Source of the DNA: Bradyrhizobium sp. NFR13
Lineage (GTDB): Bacteria > Pseudomonadota > Alphaproteobacteria > Rhizobiales > Xanthobacteraceae
Assembly: GCF_900114605.1 (NCBI RefSeq)
Contig: NZ_FOTP01000005.1
Location: forward strand, 1-64,000
Reading direction: 5' to 3'
DNA: 64,000 nucleotides
Shown: positions 42,382-50,979 of the stretch, piece by piece
Layout of the letters: every line of letters begins with the position of its first letter
Position numbering within the stretch: the stretch's first letter is position 1
The notes under the pieces: generated by a model
Databases searched by the model: none
The model's input: the letters and a program-made list of their open reading frames with translations, nothing else
What the model was told of the DNA's origin: nothing
Program-made: the position numbers and the translations under genes

Positions 42382-43149
42382 TCAGGATGCATGGGACAGC
42401 GGCCGTTCGATCTCGCGCCGCATCTGCGCGGCGAAGTCCGGATAGGTTTCGGCGACCTCGTCGTAAACACGCCCGCGCAGCAAAGCCAGCGTCTGCTGAT
42501 CCGGCAGCGCGGTCTGTTCCGGCTGGCTTTCATGGGCGAACTGGAAGCCGGTGGCGTCCTTGATACCCGCGAGGTCGTGTCCGGGATGGATGCTCTGCAG
42601 GTCAAAGCCCGGACGCGTCTTGTCGAAGCGGAACAGCGCCTTGCTCGTCAACAGCGCGATCGGGCCGCCACTGCGGTAGACGCCGTTGTCGCTGACGCCG
42701 GGCGTGCTGATGAAATCCACCTTCTCGACCAGAGCGCGCGGCGTGTGCTCCTCGCGAAACAAGATCACGCGCGGCACGACGTAGTACAGATAGGCCGATC
42801 CGAACGAGCCGGGCCATCGCACCGGCGTCTGCGGATAGTCGCCGGTGCCCACCAGATTGATATTGCCGCGGCCGTCGATCTGGCCGCCACCGAGGAAGAA
42901 GGCATCGATGCGGCCCTGGCCGGCGCAATCGAACAGTTCGGCCGAGCCGTTGGTGAAGAAATTGTGTTCCACCGATCCGAGGATCGAGATCCGCGGACCT
43001 TTCTCGCCGGCCTGCTGCTTCAGCGCGCGCAGCAGCATGGCGCCGGCGGCCGGGATCGGCGAGGACGCACCGACAGCGACATGCCGGACGCCGTCGAGCA
43101 GTTTGGCGATGGTGCAGATCAGGATCTCGCGCGGGTGAACCTCGCTCAT
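42382..43149 (-). CDS. CoA-transferase, subunit B
   Basis: The 255-residue product belongs to the class I CoA-transferase (glutaconate/3-oxoadipate) fold, beta chain: GASSPIPAAGAMLLRALKQ, LGGGQIDGRGNINLVGTGDY and the late TPGVSDNGVYRSGG. Either ATG 43149 or the adjacent ATG 43152 starts it; the second overlaps the subunit A stop codon by 4 bp, so the pair is translationally coupled. Together they activate a carboxylic acid to its CoA ester. Which residue serves as catalytic glutamate in this pair was not determined. Confidence 0.88.
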   Translation of the reverse strand: MSEVHPREILICTIAKLLDGVRHVAVGASSPIPAAGAMLLRALKQQAGEKGPRISILGSVEHNFFTNGSAELFDCAGQGRIDAFFLGGGQIDGRGNINLVGTGDYPQTPVRWPGSFGSAYLYYVVPRVILFREEHTPRALVEKVDFISTPGVSDNGVYRSGGPIALLTSKALFRFDKTRPGFDLQSIHPGHDLAGIKDATGFQFAHESQPEQTALPDQQTLALLRGRVYDEVAETYPDFAAQMRREIERPLSHAS

Positions 43150-43955
43150 CATGCGGGCTCCATCTGCGCATTCGTCATGTAGTCGGCAAAGCCCTCGGCG
43201 CTGCGCGCGGCGCGCGCATAGCGCAGGATCTCGGCGGTGTCGGTCGGATATTCGCCCCACAGGCCGTAGGGCCATGCGCCCTTCGGCGCGACGGCGATTT
43301 CGGTGACATAGAGCGCCGGCAGCACGCCCGCCGCGCTCATCTCGTTGGCGAGCAGGCTGTCGTCCACGATGCGCTCGACAGTGACAAGCGTGGTGGCCGA
43401 TGCATAGGCCATCGCGGCGAGTTCGCGGCGTCGCCCGATCCACACATTGCCGTATCGGTCGGCCATCGGTGCATGGAAGATCGTGATGTCGGGTTTGATC
43501 GCGGGGATGAGCACGATGGGATCGCTGCCATCCGCCAGCGGATTGTCGATGACGTGCCAGTCGCTGCGGTGACGGAGCAGGTCGCTGCCGATCAATCCGC
43601 GCATCGGCATGAATGGGCTGCCTTTCTGAGCGGCCATCAGGCCGGCATGGATAGCGGGGCAGGTGGCGTCCTTCAATGCGATCGCGCCGTCCTTGACGGC
43701 TGCGTTGAAGCGCGGTGCGCCGCCGGCTTCGCCGAGCGATACGGCGCTGGTCTCGACCGACCGAACCAGACCGGCGCCAATCAGCTGGTCCACCTGAAGG
43801 CCGCCGGTCGGCACGCAGACGAGATCGAGATTGCGCGTGTTGCGCTCCATGATCGGGCGCGTCATCGCCATCGAGACGCCGGCATAATCCACCGGCAGCG
43901 CCAGCCGGACTCCCGGCTCCACATACTTCGCCAACGCGCGAAGATCGCTTACCAC
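43149..43955 (-). CDS. CoA-transferase, subunit A
   Basis: The 268-residue alpha chain of the same CoA-transferase: VDYAGVSMAMTRPIMERN, CVPTGGLQVDQLIGAGLVRSV and DITIFHAPMADRYGNVWIG (the IpdA/GctA-type motif). The start is GTG 43955, preceded by GGGAGG at a good distance. First gene of the leftward operon, with an inverted repeat 21 bp upstream of the start codon, which probably acts as its operator. Confidence 0.87.
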   Translation of the reverse strand: MVSDLRALAKYVEPGVRLALPVDYAGVSMAMTRPIMERNTRNLDLVCVPTGGLQVDQLIGAGLVRSVETSAVSLGEAGGAPRFNAAVKDGAIALKDATCPAIHAGLMAAQKGSPFMPMRGLIGSDLLRHRSDWHVIDNPLADGSDPIVLIPAIKPDITIFHAPMADRYGNVWIGRRRELAAMAYASATTLVTVERIVDDSLLANEMSAAGVLPALYVTEIAVAPKGAWPYGLWGEYPTDTAEILRYARAARSAEGFADYMTNAQMEPA

Positions 43956-43975
43956 AATTCGCCTCCCGATTTTAT

Positions 43976-44002
43976 TGTTCTATATTGTAGAACATAGTTC
44001 TA
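43976..44002. promoter_or_regulatory. Candidate IclR operator, leftward side
   Basis: TGTTCTA (43976-43982) and TAGAACA (43988-43994) are a perfect inverted repeat around TATTG; a further GTTCTA half-site lies at 43997-44002. It lies directly upstream of the CoA-transferase operon. The same TAGAAC half recurs 180 bp away on the other side of the promoter region, next to the ABC-transporter operon, and an IclR-family gene is in that operon. Confidence 0.7.
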
Positions 44003-44171
44003 AATAAAATTAGTCGCGAGTTCATCCGCCTGTCAATCGGTCTGAGCGGGAAACTGCTTTGTTCACAGCATCAATGCTTACGGGAGGGAATTTCGGTTGG
44101 TGTGCGCCTGTCTTCGCAACGTCCGTTCTCTTGACAAGGCTTAGCACTCAGCCAACAATAATTGGAATAAC

Positions 44172-44188
44172 GTCTCATAATATAGAAC
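44172..44188. promoter_or_regulatory. Candidate IclR operator, rightward side
   Basis: GTCTCATAATATAGAAC has the same 17-bp length and spacing as GTTCTATATTGTAGAAC at 43977-43993, with 11 of 17 positions identical, including the whole TAGAAC half. It is 18 bp upstream of the transporter ATPase start codon. The two sites would allow one regulator to control both divergent operons. Confidence 0.6.
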
Positions 44189-44205
44189 GACCAGGGAGGT
44201 TGATG

Positions 44206-45357
44206 ATGGCTGAGCCATTGGCGCTGCGCGTGGGAGATTCCGCCGCGGGTGTTCCGGCATCGCAGTCGGGCGGCGCAAGCGAGCGTCAGGTCATCGGTTC
44301 GCGCATTGCAGTTCGCGATGCTGAGAAACGATACGGCCAGTTCCACGCCGTCAATCGCATCAATCTCGATATCGAGCCCGGCGAATTCATCACGCTGCTC
44401 GGCCCGTCCGGCAGCGGCAAGACCACATTGCTGAACCTGCTAGCCGGTTTCCAGAGCCTCGACGGCGGCGAGATTCTCGTGGACGGCCGGCCGGTGCACA
44501 ACGTGCCCACGCATAAGCGCGGATTCGGCATGGTGTTCCAGAGCTATGCGCTGTTTCCCAACATGACGGTGACACAGAATGTCGCGTTCCCGCTGCGCAT
44601 GGCCGGCGTCGATCGCGCCACCACCGAGCGGCGCGTGGCCGAGACGCTGGAAATCATGCGCCTGTCGGATCATGCGAACAAATCGCCGTCGGAAATGTCT
44701 GGCGGACAGCAGCAGCGCGTCGCCATTGCGCGCGCCATCGTGATGCGGCCGAAGGTCGTGCTGATGGACGAGCCGCTCAGCGCGCTCGACCGTCGCCTGC
44801 GCGAATCGATCCAGATCGAGATCCGTGACCTGCATCAGACCATCGGCAGCACGATCTTGTTCGTGACGCATGATCAGGGCGAAGCGCTCACCATGAGCGA
44901 TCGCATCGCCGTGCTGGATGCCGGCAGGATCGTGCAGATCGGCCGCCCGCTCGACATCTATCGCCACCCGTCCAATCGTTTCGTGGCGTCGTTCGTCGGC
45001 GAGAGCAATCTCATCGAAGCCGAGATCATGCAGAAGCGCGGCACCACCGTGACGCTGAAGAACCGCGCCGGCTATGTGTTCGATGCCGAGAGCCGCGATG
45101 CCATCGATGTCGGCCGCGTCACCGTGCTGGTGCGGCCCGAGCGCATCGCGATTGCCAATGAGCCGACCGCAAGCTCGACGCCGGTGATCGTGACGTCGGC
45201 GATCTTCCTCGGCGAGATCCTGCGCATCGAGGCACAGATGGAAGGCGGCGACACGCTGCTGATCCGCTGCACCGACACCGCCAGGCGGCCGCTGCCGGAT
45301 ATCGGCGATCGCTTGCATGTGAGCTGGGGTCCGGAAGACTGCTGGGTGCTGACATGA
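44206..45357 (+). CDS. ABC transporter ATPase, spermidine/putrescine (PotA) type
   Basis: The 383-residue ATPase has Walker A GPSGSGKT, signature MSGGQQQRV, Walker B VVLMDEPLSALD, VTHDQGEAL, and a C-terminal TOBE-type beta domain (VLVRPERIAIAN, EGGDTLLIRC) like PotA and related importers. An N-terminal extension of about 40 residues is Ser/Gly/Ala-rich. Two adjacent ATGs (44203, 44206) follow GGGAGG; 44206 is preferred. The stop overlaps the permease start (ATGA at 45354-45357). First gene of the rightward operon. Confidence 0.92.
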   Translation: MAEPLALRVGDSAAGVPASQSGGASERQVIGSRIAVRDAEKRYGQFHAVNRINLDIEPGEFITLLGPSGSGKTTLLNLLAGFQSLDGGEILVDGRPVHNVPTHKRGFGMVFQSYALFPNMTVTQNVAFPLRMAGVDRATTERRVAETLEIMRLSDHANKSPSEMSGGQQQRVAIARAIVMRPKVVLMDEPLSALDRRLRESIQIEIRDLHQTIGSTILFVTHDQGEALTMSDRIAVLDAGRIVQIGRPLDIYRHPSNRFVASFVGESNLIEAEIMQKRGTTVTLKNRAGYVFDAESRDAIDVGRVTVLVRPERIAIANEPTASSTPVIVTSAIFLGEILRIEAQMEGGDTLLIRCTDTARRPLPDIGDRLHVSWGPEDCWVLT

Positions 45358-47147
45358 CGACGATCTCGCTGTCCGATGAGCCGCGGCATCAGGCGAGTTC
45401 CAGCCTGGCCATGAAGCTCAAGAACCCCGCGCTGCTGCTGTTGCCCGCGGTCGCTTTCCTGTCGTTCATCTATCTGCTGCCGCTGCTCGATCTCATTCGC
45501 ATCAGCATCAGCGGGCCAAGCTGGCTGACCTATTTCCAGCGCGTCTTTGCGGTGCCGCTCTATTGGGAATCGCTGGTCCGGACCATGCAGATCTCGGTCA
45601 CGGTCGCATTCCTGTGCCTGTTGTTCGGCTATCCCACTGCGCTGCTGATCCATCGCACCCGCGGCATCACCCACGCACTGATCGCCACCGCGATCGTATT
45701 GCCATACTTCATCGCGATCCTGATCCGCACCTATGCCTGGATGGTGCTGCTTGGCCGCAACGGTCCGGTCAACAAGTTCCTGGTGTCGATCGGCATTCTG
45801 AGCGAGCCGGTTCAGCTCTTGTTTCACCGCGGCACCGTGCTGCTCGGCATGACGGCGGTGCTGCTGCCGTTGATGGTGCTGACCATCTATTCGAGCGTGT
45901 CGCGGCTTGATCCTGCGCTGACGCGCGCCGGGTTGGCCAGCGGCGCGGGTCCGCTCGCCATCTTCTGGCGCGTGCTGTTGCCGCTGACGCTGCCCGGCAT
46001 CGGCGCCGGTTTCTTGCTCGTCTTCGTCGCCGCGATCGGCTTCTTCATCACGCCGACGCTGCTTGGCGGCCCCGGCGATCAGATGTTCGCCATGCATATC
46101 ACGCAGCAGGCTGACTCGGTGACGTCCGAAGGCTTCCTGCAAGCGCTCGGCGTCGTGCTGCTGCTGATCACGCTGGCAGTCGTGGCCGTCGCCGGTCGCT
46201 TCCTCGGCCTCGAATTCATCTGGGGCGGCCGCAAGCTTACTGAGACGGCAGTGACGCATGTCGCGCCGGTGGCCGTGTCCGGCACTCCGAGCCGCAGCTT
46301 CGGCAGCAAATTCGCAGACATGATCGGCTGGCCGCTGCTCCGGCTGTTCGGCATGCTGCCGGCCAGTTGCGGCACCTGGACGGTGCGGCTAATGGGCGGC
46401 CTCGTTGTCGCGGTGCTGATCCTGCCGATCATCGTGGTGATGATCATCTCGTTCAGCAGCGCCAGCTATCTGACCTTCCCGCCACCGGGCTTCTCGCTGC
46501 GCTGGTACGAGCAGTTCTTTTCCGACAGCAACTGGATGCGCGCGTTCTGGACATCCGCGCTGATCGCGACTGTCTCAGCTATCATCGCGGTCGGTCTCGG
46601 CACATGCGCGGCGCTGGGCATTGTCAGGGGCAATGTGCGCGGCAAATCCGCGATCATGCTGCTGCTGGTCAGCCCGATCATCGTGCCGCCGGTGGTGCTC
46701 GGCCTGTCGCTCTACACGCTGTTCCTGAAGTTCGATCTGGTCGGATCGGTGTTCGGCCTCGCGGCAGCTCATGCCATCGGCGGGTTGCCGATCGTGGTGG
46801 TGATCCTGTCTGCTGCGCTGCAGGGCGTGGACTCGCGGCTCGAACAGGCCGCTTCGGTCCATGGCGCATCGTCACTTACGGTGCTGCGGTTGGTGACGCT
46901 GCCGGCCATTGCGCCGGGCCTTGCGGCCGCGACCTTCTTTGCGTTCCTGCATTCGTTCGACGAACTGGTGCTGACCCTGTTCCTGTCGAGCGCGCAGCTG
47001 AAGACGCTTCCGTTGATGCTGTGGGGCGACATCAATTACCGGCTCAACCCGGTACTAGCTGTCGTGTCCACGCTCGAAGTGTTGCTGGTCGTGGGAGGAC
47101 TGTTCCTCGCCCGGCCAGTGCTCGCAACGTCGCAAAAAGCGACCTGA
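45354..47147 (+). CDS. Fused PotB-PotC-type ABC permease
   Basis: A 597-residue protein with two complete permease halves in one chain. Residues to about 290 read as PotB (SISGPSWLTYFQRVFAVPLYWES, coupling loop near GLASGAGPLAIFWRVLLP). Residues from about 335 read as PotC (LPIIVVMIISFSSASYLTFPP, coupling loop near EQAASVHGASSLTVLRLVTLP). Usually these are two separate genes; here one protein would give a pseudo-heterodimeric pore. It couples by start-stop overlap to the ATPase gene. Confidence 0.9.
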   Translation: MTTISLSDEPRHQASSSLAMKLKNPALLLLPAVAFLSFIYLLPLLDLIRISISGPSWLTYFQRVFAVPLYWESLVRTMQISVTVAFLCLLFGYPTALLIHRTRGITHALIATAIVLPYFIAILIRTYAWMVLLGRNGPVNKFLVSIGILSEPVQLLFHRGTVLLGMTAVLLPLMVLTIYSSVSRLDPALTRAGLASGAGPLAIFWRVLLPLTLPGIGAGFLLVFVAAIGFFITPTLLGGPGDQMFAMHITQQADSVTSEGFLQALGVVLLLITLAVVAVAGRFLGLEFIWGGRKLTETAVTHVAPVAVSGTPSRSFGSKFADMIGWPLLRLFGMLPASCGTWTVRLMGGLVVAVLILPIIVVMIISFSSASYLTFPPPGFSLRWYEQFFSDSNWMRAFWTSALIATVSAIIAVGLGTCAALGIVRGNVRGKSAIMLLLVSPIIVPPVVLGLSLYTLFLKFDLVGSVFGLAAAHAIGGLPIVVVILSAALQGVDSRLEQAASVHGASSLTVLRLVTLPAIAPGLAAATFFAFLHSFDELVLTLFLSSAQLKTLPLMLWGDINYRLNPVLAVVSTLEVLLVVGGLFLARPVLATSQKAT

Positions 47148-47178
47148 TGACAAACGATCAAACAGGAGGAAACACACT

Positions 47179-48267
47179 ATGCTGGGAATGAAACGCTTCA
47201 GGCTGCCGGCCTTGGCTTCGGCGGCGCTCATCTCCATGGGGACGGGTCTGGCCGTTGCCCAGAGCAATGTCGTCATCATGCAGGATCCGGGCGGCGGCTA
47301 CGGGGACGCGCTGCGCAAGGTGATGTACGATCCGTTCGAGAAGGAAACTGGCATCAAGGTCGTCACCGTGCAGGAAGCGCGCAGCGGTCCGCGCATCAAG
47401 GCGCAGGCCGAAGCCGGCAAGGCGCAGTGGGATCTGACCTTCATCTTCGATCAGGAAACCAAGCTGCTCGGCGACTGCTGCCTGGCCGACATCGACTATT
47501 CCAAGCTGTCGGAATCCGCGCAGAAGACCCTGGCGGCGATGCCGGACAACCTGAAGCGCAAGAAGGGCGTCGCGCTGCAGGTGATCGGCGTCGGCCTCGT
47601 CTACAACAAGGACAAGTTCAAGGGCGACAAGGCACCGCAGAACTGGGCCGACTTCTGGGACGTGAAGAAGTTTCCGGGGCGCCGCTGCATGCCAGCCTGG
47701 CCGCGCTTCACTTTCGAGGCCGCGCTGATGGCCGACGGTGTCGACAAGAGCAAGCTGTATCCGATCGACATGGAGCGCGCGCTCAAGAAGATCAAGGAGA
47801 TCAAGCCACATATCGTCAAATGGTGGACCACTGCCGCGCAGCCGCCGCAGCTGATCCTCGATGGCGAAGCCGATATGTGCCAGGCCTATACGGGCTCGAT
47901 GAGCAAGCTGGCGCTGGAAGGCGCTCCGATTGATCTCACCTTCAATCAGGGCTTCGTCTATTACGATTTCTTCTCGATCCCGAAGGGCGCGCCGAACTAT
48001 GATAACGCTCTCAAGCTGCTGTCCTGGCGTCTCGACCCCAAGCGCGCCGCTCAGCTGACCTCCACTTTCCCGGTCGCACTTCCTTCGAAGGTCGTGTTCG
48101 ATGCGGCGACGGACAAGAACATCGCGCGCTATTGGGCGAACAATCCCGAGAACGTCTCCAAGGCGATCGAATGGAGCCCGGATTTCTGGGGAGCGACGTC
48201 GCCCGCGGGCAATTCGACCAATGAAGAATATGCGCAGGAAAAGCTGAACGCACTGCTTGCCCAGTAA
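47179..48267 (+). CDS. ABC transporter periplasmic binding protein, PotD/PotF type
   Basis: A 362-residue receptor with a signal peptide (hydrophobic LASAALISMGTGLAV, cleavage after AVA-Q) and the SBP_bac fold of spermidine/putrescine and iron-type receptors: VVIMQDPGGGYGDALRK at the mature N terminus, GLVYNKDKFKGDKAPQNWAD in the hinge, and SIPKGAPNYDNALKLLSW. The residues that select the ligand cannot be matched with certainty to polyamines, so a different amine, betaine or acid is possible. Third gene of the rightward operon. Confidence 0.9.
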   Translation: MLGMKRFRLPALASAALISMGTGLAVAQSNVVIMQDPGGGYGDALRKVMYDPFEKETGIKVVTVQEARSGPRIKAQAEAGKAQWDLTFIFDQETKLLGDCCLADIDYSKLSESAQKTLAAMPDNLKRKKGVALQVIGVGLVYNKDKFKGDKAPQNWADFWDVKKFPGRRCMPAWPRFTFEAALMADGVDKSKLYPIDMERALKKIKEIKPHIVKWWTTAAQPPQLILDGEADMCQAYTGSMSKLALEGAPIDLTFNQGFVYYDFFSIPKGAPNYDNALKLLSWRLDPKRAAQLTSTFPVALPSKVVFDAATDKNIARYWANNPENVSKAIEWSPDFWGATSPAGNSTNEEYAQEKLNALLAQ

Positions 48268-48287
48268 TTCGGGCCATACAACAATGA

Positions 48288-48312
48288 GACCGGTGGCCCA
48301 GGGCCGCCGGTC
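48288..48312 (+). terminator. Hairpin after the binding-protein gene
   Basis: GACCGG (48288-48293) pairs with CCGGTC (48307-48312) and GGCC with GGCC inside. It lacks a strong T-run, so it may stabilise or end part of the transcript, giving more receptor than regulator mRNA. Confidence 0.5.
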
Positions 48313-48350
48313 TGTTCGCAACAGAGAACGACCCCATATCGGCTGCTTGG

Positions 48351-49106
48351 ATGGATAAGGCATTTATCAAGGGATTGAGGCTCCTCGAGGCGCTCGCGAT
48401 GAGCGAGCAGCCGCGCGGGGTCACCGATCTCGCCAATCAGCTGAAGTTTACCAAGAGCAATGTGCATCGACTGCTGGCGACGCTGCAGTTGCAGGGCTTC
48501 GTTCGCCAGATTCCGCCGCACAGCACCTACGAGCTCACAACCAAGCTATGGGTGCTCGGCAACCACGTCATTCAGCGCATGGATCTCATCCGTATCGCAC
48601 GCCCGGCGATGATGACGCTGGCTGAAGTGACCGGAGAGACCGTTCATCTGTCGGTGCTCGAGGGCACCGACGTTGTCTATGTGGACAAGATTGAAAGCGC
48701 GCATCATATCCGCGCGCATACCAGCGTCGGCATGCGTGCGCCTGCTTTCACCATGGCAACCGGGAAGGCGATGCTTGCGCAAATGCCGGACGAGTATCTG
48801 GAGAACTTTCGCCCGCATCTCAGGCGTTATACGGATACGACGCGAACGACCATCGAGGAGTTGCGCGAAGACATCCATGCGGCACGGGCGCAAGGCTATT
48901 CGTCAGTGCTGCACGGCGAATGGCGGGAAGGTATCGCCGCCTGCGCTTGCGCCATCGTCGGACGCTCCGGCGAACTCGTCGGAGCTATCGGCATGTCCGG
49001 CCCGGACATCCGGGTCAAGCGAAAGCAGATCAAGGAATACGCCGTTCACGTGATGGAAGCGGCGCGCACCATCGGCCTGGCGCTCGGCCATGTTCGTGCG
49101 ATGTGA
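48351..49106 (+). CDS. IclR-family transcriptional regulator
   Basis: The 251-residue protein has the IclR N-terminal winged helix (SEQPRGVTDLANQLKFTKSNVHRLLATL at residues of about 18-45) and the GAF-like effector domain (MTLAEVTGETVHLSVLEG, GMRAPAFTMATGKAMLAQ, AACACAIVGRSGELVGAIG). IclR proteins bind small acids or aromatics and act on palindromic operators near divergent genes. It is the likely ligand-sensing regulator of the 36900-48267 locus and of the palindromes at 43976-44188. Confidence 0.93.
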   Translation: MDKAFIKGLRLLEALAMSEQPRGVTDLANQLKFTKSNVHRLLATLQLQGFVRQIPPHSTYELTTKLWVLGNHVIQRMDLIRIARPAMMTLAEVTGETVHLSVLEGTDVVYVDKIESAHHIRAHTSVGMRAPAFTMATGKAMLAQMPDEYLENFRPHLRRYTDTTRTTIEELREDIHAARAQGYSSVLHGEWREGIAACACAIVGRSGELVGAIGMSGPDIRVKRKQIKEYAVHVMEAARTIGLALGHVRAM

Positions 49107-49141
49107 ACACGGTATCGGTTATTCCGATGCTTCCCGCCGCG

Positions 49142-49324
49142 TTAGTGAGGCATCCTCGTCGTTATCGTCTGATCGCTGGCCTCGTATTGCTCAAGGCGAT
49201 CGGCTTCCTGCCGGTAAGCGTGCGATGCTTCGACCAGTCGCGTGACTGTGACGGCATCCATAATGGTTCTTGCCAATCGTTCGGCGCGGATCGCTTGTTC
49301 TCTGAGATGCTGAGCCCTGGTCAT
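49142..49324 (-). CDS. Small helical protein, conserved in Bradyrhizobium-type genomes
   Basis: A 60-residue product starting MTRAQHLREQAIRAERLAR, then AVTVTRLVEASHAYRQEADRL, a predicted charged helix pair. ATG 49324 follows GGGGA. I associate this sequence type with small hypothetical proteins widespread in Bradyrhizobium; the role is unknown. Confidence 0.6.
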   Translation of the reverse strand: MTRAQHLREQAIRAERLARTIMDAVTVTRLVEASHAYRQEADRLEQYEASDQTITTRMPH

Positions 49325-49592
49325 CTGCTGTCCCCACACTTGACGATACAAGTTGAGTCAATTTCGATCGTTCCCAGCCTGTCCCCCGATGCTTAACGGA
49401 TCGTAAGCAGCGCTGGAGTCTCAGAGAAGATTGTCCTCGTTGTGGCAAGCAGAGGGCGTTAACCCTAACACTCCCGCACAAGCGGGCATTCACGTTAAGC
49501 CGGAACAATTCGCTTGAAGCGGTAGACATGTAAATCGCCTTCACTCTCGCTCTTCGCGCCGTTGCTATCCCCGGTTCAAACGGGAGGTCGCA

Positions 49593-50887
49593 ATGTCGGA
49601 GAATGCAGGCATCGCCAGGCAGCTGGAGAAGTTTCCGGCGTTCGATGGCTTTCGGGGAATCGGCGTGGTGGTCGTGGTGTTCACCCATTGCCCGCAGGTG
49701 CTGGAAAGCAGCGCTTACAATGCGATCTGGTACGTCAATCAGCTGTCACGCGTCGGATACATTGCGCTCGACATCTTCTTCGTGATCTCTGGTTTTTTCA
49801 TCACGCGTTTGTTGCTGCGGGAGTGGGCGAAGACCGGCCGCATCTCCTTCAAGGACTTCTATATGCGCAGGGCGCTGCGCATCTTCCCCGTCTATTACCT
49901 CACGGTCTTCGCCTGCTACTTCATCTTCAGATTCAGTCCGGCTGACACGCTGAGCCTCCTGACCTACACCTTCAATTTCTATCATCCACTGCATGCGGTG
50001 CCGAACCCGATGGAACACACCTGGTCACTGTCGGTGGAGGAGCAGTTTTATTTCTTCTGGCCGCTGCTGATCCTCATCGTGGCGCCAGGCTGGCTTAATC
50101 TTGTGACCGGGCGGGTGATCCCGTTGCTGGCGGTGGCGAGCGGTTTGTTGATGGCGCTGCTGCTCATCAATCACGAGCCGCGCGAAGCGGGCGACGTCGT
50201 CTATATGTCGCTGTTCACCCGTATGCTGTCGCTGTCGCTGTCGCTCGGTGGCTGGCTGGCTTGCGTGAATTCGACAACCGGCCACTGCGTGGCTGGCGCT
50301 GTGCCGCGCTGGTGGTCGCAGCGCTGGTGATCCTCGTGATCGATCGCAAGGGTCGCGACCTCGGCATCATTACCTCGCAACCAGTCTACTGGACCCTTGC
50401 ACTGATCGCCTATTCGATGGTGAGCGTATCCTTCGTCGCGACGCTGGTGTTCGATCGCGGTATTGTAAAGCGCGTGATGACGATGATCTTGTCGCTATCC
50501 CTGTTCCGTGGGCTCGGCCATCTGTCTTACGCGATGTATGTGTTCCACCTGCCGGTATTGTTCTATCTCGGCCTTAACGACGCTGCGACCCATGGCACCA
50601 AGATGCCGATTCTCCAGGTCGCGCTGGCTTTCGGCATCACACTTGGTCTGTCGATCCTGTCTTACTATCTCTTGGAAAATCCGGTGGCGAAGCTGAAACA
50701 GAATTTCAGCGGCACCAGGCCGGTGGAGCCGGTCAGCACCAAGGGAGTAAACGTCACCCAGGGCCGCCTGCCTGCCGGATTTGCGCGCGCAGCGTTTCTC
50801 TCCTCCGAGGATGGTGCCAGACCGGCCGATGAGTCCCCGCAGCTGACGACGATCTGGCCAGGAGTTCGTCGCAGTCAGGCGAAATAA
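49593..50887 (+). pseudogene. Acyltransferase-3-family membrane protein interrupted by a frameshift
   Basis: Translated in two frames. Positions 49593-50262 encode a typical acyltransferase-3 start (FPAFDGFRGIGVVVVVFTH, DIFFVISGFFITRLL, MRRALRIFPVYYLTVF, EHTWSLSVEEQFYFFWPLL) with several spans. At about 50258-50264 the reading must move into the next frame, where LREFDNRPLRGWRCAALVVA continues smoothly through four more spans to 50887. One missing base, probably a T in the CTT-TGC junction, explains this; a sequencing error or a real null mutation cannot be told apart. These enzymes O-acylate surface polysaccharides. ATG 49593 has GGGAGG. Confidence 0.75.
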
Positions 50888-50979
50888 TGCCGGCAGCACC
50901 GTCTTGACGAAGTCTCGCGGCTGCTTCTCATTGGTTGGCAGTACGGCGTTAGTCCGTGCCTGCCTGGAGGTCTCGCCCG

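Noticed and set aside
49325-49592. Possible promoter TTGAC...GTCAA near 49341-49360
   Set aside because: Inverted-repeat-like and without a matching -10 at the right spacing; not enough to call.
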